Part shown: piece by piece, positions 61,497 to 64,000 of the stretch | How the letters are laid out: each line of letters starts with the position of its first letter | Position numbering within the stretch: position 1 is the stretch's first letter | Assembly: GCF_003391055.1 (NCBI RefSeq) | Contig: NZ_QUAJ01000020.1 | Span: forward strand, 1-64,000 | Reading direction: 5' to 3' | Length of the DNA: 64,000 nucleotides | Source of the DNA: Psychrilyobacter piezotolerans | GTDB lineage: Bacteria; Fusobacteriota; Fusobacteriia; Fusobacteriales; Fusobacteriaceae | The notes under the pieces: generated by a model | Seen by the model: the letters and a program-made list of their open reading frames with translations, nothing else | Databases searched by the model: none | Told to the model about the DNA's origin: nothing | Translations under genes and position numbers: made by a program

Positions 61497-62987
61497 GTGA
61501 AAGGGAATTATAATGAAGAAAAACCTAGGTTAGTAACAGTCAGATATAAAAATAAAGAACGGATGGTAAAAAAAGGAACTATATTAAGCGATGCCATAAG
61601 ACTTATAAAGGAAAAAATAGAAACACCCTGCAACTGTATGGGGATCTGTAAAAAATGCCAGATAAAGGTAAGGGGAGATCTTTCTCCCAGAGAAGAAATA
61701 GAAGAAAATCTACCAAAAGAAGTTCGGTTAGCCTGCATAACTGCAGCATTGGGAGATGTGGAAATTTTTGAACTTGCAGACTCGGAACTAAAAATACATG
61801 AAGAAGAGGTAAGTTTAAATATAGAAACAGAAGAAAAGGGAAGAGTCCTTGCCATAGATGTAGGAACAACAGGTGTTTCGGCCAGGTTGATCGATTTAGG
61901 TGAAAAAAGAATAACGGGAAATTATTCGGGGTTAAATTATCAGAGTGAATACGGGGCAGACGTACTGTCCAGGATCACATACTGCATCCAGAATGATGTT
62001 TTGGACCTGCAAGATGCTATTTTAACTCAAATAAAGGATATAGTAAAAAAAGTCGGGGCTGTGGACAGGATAGCCATTGCAGGAAATACCACCATGCAGC
62101 ATCTTATCTATGGGGAAAACCCCAAGTCTCTTGCGATCTCGCCCTATGAACCTGTATTTTTAGGGGAAAAATCATTTATGATAGGGGATATAGAAACAAC
62201 CCTGCTTCCAAATGCTTCCAGCTATGTAGGAGCTGATATAGTTTCCGGTGTAGCAGCAGTAAATTTGGAGGAGAAGAATAATACCCTGTTTATAGATATA
62301 GGGACAAACGGGGAGATGGTTTTATCTGTTGACGGAAAGTTATACGGGACTTCTACTGCTGCCGGTCCTGCATTTGAAGGTATGAATATAGAGTGCGGGA
62401 TGAGAGCAGGAAATGGTGCTGTTGAGGGTTTTGAGATAGTTGAGACAGGAAATCAGTTTAAGATACAAACAATAGGCGGGACTCCTACAGGAATCTGCGG
62501 AAGCGGACTGATGGATATCATGTCTGAATTTGTAAAACATAAAATTGTTTTAAAAAGCGGAAAATTTAATCCCCGGATGAAACCTGAATTCAAAGAAAGG
62601 TTAAGGGATAAAAAGTTTTATATAAGTGAAAATATTTATTTGAGCCAGGGGGATATCAGGCAGATCCAATTAGCCAAGGGAGCTATTGCAGCCGGGGTAA
62701 AACTCCTGCTGGGAAAAGTAGAAAAGGATATATTCCATATGGAGGAGGTAATAATAGCCGGATCATTCGGGTATCATCTTAATCCCGAGAGTATCTTAAA
62801 TATAGGACTTATCTCTGATTTTGAAGGGAAAATAAGTTTTGCAGGGAACACTTCACTGAACGGCTGTATCGGATACTTAGTCAATAAAGAGATGAAAGAA
62901 AAAATAAGAACTACAAAGATCGATGTGATGGAATTATCTAAGAGTGCAGAATTTCAAGAAGTTTTTATAAAAGAACTGGCGTTTTAA
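61497..62987 (+). CDS. RACo-type ATP-dependent reductive activator of corrinoid proteins
   Basis: 496 residues, GTG start with AGGGTGAG upstream. N-terminal plant-type 2Fe-2S ferredoxin domain with C45-x5-C51-x2-C54 and C80 ('TPCNCMGICKKCQIKV', 'RLACITA'), a linker to ~105, and an ASKHA-type domain (DUF4445) with 'GRVLAIDVGTTGVSARLID' and 'TLFIDIGTNGEMVL' phosphate loops, 'GAAFEGMNIECGMRA'-like and 'GICGSGLMDIM'. RACo/RamA-like proteins use ATP and a ferredoxin to return inactive Co(II) to Co(I) (established). Its presence shows the corrinoid protein is used in real methyl transfer. Confidence 0.92.
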   Translation: MKGNYNEEKPRLVTVRYKNKERMVKKGTILSDAIRLIKEKIETPCNCMGICKKCQIKVRGDLSPREEIEENLPKEVRLACITAALGDVEIFELADSELKIHEEEVSLNIETEEKGRVLAIDVGTTGVSARLIDLGEKRITGNYSGLNYQSEYGADVLSRITYCIQNDVLDLQDAILTQIKDIVKKVGAVDRIAIAGNTTMQHLIYGENPKSLAISPYEPVFLGEKSFMIGDIETTLLPNASSYVGADIVSGVAAVNLEEKNNTLFIDIGTNGEMVLSVDGKLYGTSTAAGPAFEGMNIECGMRAGNGAVEGFEIVETGNQFKIQTIGGTPTGICGSGLMDIMSEFVKHKIVLKSGKFNPRMKPEFKERLRDKKFYISENIYLSQGDIRQIQLAKGAIAAGVKLLLGKVEKDIFHMEEVIIAGSFGYHLNPESILNIGLISDFEGKISFAGNTSLNGCIGYLVNKEMKEKIRTTKIDVMELSKSAEFQEVFIKELAF

Positions 62988-62994
62988 GAACTCT

Positions 62995-63045
62995 TCCTTC
63001 TTATGGTTTCCCTTAAATTAAGGGAAACCGAGGTGAAAGCGGATG
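62995..63045. repeat. 'ggtttcc…ggaaacc' hairpin repeat
   Basis: GGTTTCCCTTAAATTAAGGG followed by AAACC forms an 11-bp stem at 63006-63030; relatives at 24641, 59311 and 63881-63971. It lies 13-60 bases after the RACo gene. Confidence 0.65.
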
Positions 63046-63098
63046 GAGTTGGTGTTAGATTTTGAAAAGAAAAAAGTATCAAAAAAGGAGAGAACGTT

Positions 63099-63815
63099 AT
63101 GAAATGTATCAGGCAGAATGACGTAGAAATATCCAAAAAAATAATGGACAAATATGATTTAGAGACACCTCAGGGCAGGTTAGATTATATTTTAAAAGAA
63201 AAAGAAGGGTTCTTTCCCTTATTTTCAAACAGCATATATTCTGCCATGGGGGGGAAGACGGAATACAATAAGGTGAAGGAAATAATGTGTAAAGATATGG
63301 ATGAATTTTTAAATATAGCAGATCTAAAAATCGAAAATATCGATATCGAAGCAGTTTCAAAAGCTAGGGTTTATTCCCTGGACGGAATATTTACCACCTT
63401 GATTTCATTTGTTGAAATGAGTAAGGTACTCCGGCTTATGAGAAAAGATGTGGATAAATTAGAAGCAGGTTTTGAAAAAATAGAGAGGGATTTCATTTTA
63501 TTTTTAGAGACACTGAATTTAAACGGAGTAAGACATTTTTCCTATGCTGATCCCTCAGCCATGCCTGAAATCTTAGGCAGATATCACCAAAAATGGATAG
63601 TGGAGAGGTTTATGAAGCTGTTGGATAAACTATCCCACCTGGATATAGTGATCCATATCTGTCCGGTTTTATTCAACGATATAAAAAAAATGCAGAATAT
63701 GGAAAATTACCCGGTGGAATCTTATCAGGATGAGTTTTTAAGTGAAAAAGGTTTCAAGGTGGTAGGAGGGAGCTGTATAAAAAATAAAAATGAGGGAGTA
63801 TATTTTTATTTTTAA
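63099..63815 (+). CDS. divergent UroD-like protein, possible methyltransferase
   Basis: 238 residues, about 100 shorter than usual MtaA/UroD enzymes, AAGGAG site. Recognisable pieces: 'SYADPSAMPEILGRYHQKWIVERFMKL' (the DPSATGEILG block of the MtaA-type neighbour), 'VIHICPVLF' (His186, Cys188) and 'VVGGSCIKN' (Cys226). So three zinc ligands seem kept although the N-terminal part is reduced, with no clear GNITGP-type strand. It may be a divergent partner enzyme or a corrinoid-handling chaperone. It follows the RACo gene by 111 bases containing a hairpin repeat, so it may be separately expressed. Confidence 0.6.
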   Translation: MKCIRQNDVEISKKIMDKYDLETPQGRLDYILKEKEGFFPLFSNSIYSAMGGKTEYNKVKEIMCKDMDEFLNIADLKIENIDIEAVSKARVYSLDGIFTTLISFVEMSKVLRLMRKDVDKLEAGFEKIERDFILFLETLNLNGVRHFSYADPSAMPEILGRYHQKWIVERFMKLLDKLSHLDIVIHICPVLFNDIKKMQNMENYPVESYQDEFLSEKGFKVVGGSCIKNKNEGVYFYF

Positions 63816-63819
63816 TATG

Positions 63820-64000
63820 AACTCAGATCAAGTAAACCGAAGCAATCAGAAATAAAGTGAAATAGATTGGTTTCTTTCCACCTTTGAGGGGGAGAGTGCC
63901 TGAAAGGCGAGAGAGGGTAAGAAGCTAGACCCTCTTCCCTTGTTATCGGATTTCTCCCTCGTAGGGAGAAACCTATAGACTTTATGATAATTAGTGGCAA
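63820..64000. repeat. dispersed repeat at the right edge
   Basis: 'TTTCTTTCCACCTTTGAGGGGGAGAGTGCC', 'GAGAGAGGGTAAG' and 'TTTCTCCCTCGTAGGGAGAAA' (perfect 8-bp hairpin at 63951-63971), then 'TTAGTGGCAA' at the edge. They are the same classes as at 23040-23460 and 50675-51013. No gene seen. Confidence 0.55.

Noticed and set aside
43595-64000. Insertion sequence or composite transposon
   Set aside because: No transposase, integrase or resolvase and no inverted terminal repeats with target duplication were found; the flanking repeats are direct and lack such genes.
1-64000. CRISPR arrays, rRNA and tRNA genes
   Set aside because: No regularly spaced direct repeats of 25-40 bases and no recognisable tRNA cloverleaf or rRNA segment were seen; the tandem repeat at 44167 has only two long units.

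Overview
The window looks like a chromosomal segment of a marine or sediment anaerobe of the Fusobacteriota (Psychrilyobacter/Ilyobacter/Propionigenium type). This is an inference. The DNA is very AT-rich. The cell is Gram-negative (KDO synthesis, MlaA, RND/TolC-type efflux) but the core genes are arranged in a Firmicutes-like way. Sodium-coupled amino acid carriers are abundant. UGA is used as selenocysteine in several genes, so the genome must also carry selA/B/C/D, which are not in this window.

Layout. 1-2.3 kb: the end of a decayed polysaccharide/glycan locus plus a VanZ-like protein. 2.3-8.1 kb: three tandem copies of a sodium:neurotransmitter-type symporter (minus strand), each followed by a ~33-residue MetS-type small subunit gene and, for two copies, a near-identical terminator. 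8.3-21.9 kb: housekeeping block rimP-nusA-ylxR/L7Ae-infB-rbfA-recJ, then tig, clpP-clpX-lon, a nitroreductase and engB. 22-26.9 kb: an EamA permease, a frameshifted HEPN-type gene in repeat debris, a PepV-type dipeptidase and a small acetyltransferase. 26.9-38.3 kb (minus): RND pump, adaptor, an unusual fusion of a substrate-binding-like domain with a TolC-like domain, a TetR regulator, and a duplicated pair of alpha/beta hydrolase + MlaA genes. A promoter overlapped by a palindrome occurs in front of both tetR and one hydrolase-mlaA pair. 38.5-43.6 kb: winged-helix protein, kdsB, LysM lipoprotein, coaBC, diguanylate cyclase. 44.8-50.7 kb: carbohydrate ABC importer with an acetyltransferase and a DUF4091/GH123-like protein.

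51.0-58.6 kb is the most interesting part: a tight operon in which four consecutive-neighbourhood genes are interrupted by a single in-frame UGA followed by a SECIS-like hairpin. It encodes a CPUC thioredoxin-like protein, an ArsP/DUF318 permease, a Cys-Cys-COOH membrane-anchored protein, a Cys-bearing lipoprotein binding protein, a Sec-containing second binding-like protein, a Sec-containing ABC permease, its ATPase, and a MerB-like lyase ending its catalytic region in Cys-Sec. I recognise this as the set that NCBI family names call Sao (selenocysteine-assisted organometal metabolism); this is recalled, not searched. A MtaA-type methyltransferase and a CobW GTPase follow in the same run of genes. 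A second operon (59.8-63.8 kb) holds a corrinoid protein, another MtaA/UroD-type methyltransferase, a RACo-type reductive activator and a divergent UroD-like protein.

How it may work together (inference): a thiophilic organometal(loid) compound is bound and imported by the Cys/Sec-rich ABC system, the carbon-metal bond is cut by the MerB-like selenoprotein, the metal product leaves via the ArsP-like permease, and methyl groups may be handled by the corrinoid/methyltransferase module. A duplicated ~0.45 kb block at 43.8 and 58.7 kb carries a 31-codon reading frame with two in-frame UGA codons and a SECIS-like hairpin, and a tandemly repeated structured element lies at 44.17-44.52 kb; neither is something I can match to a known family.
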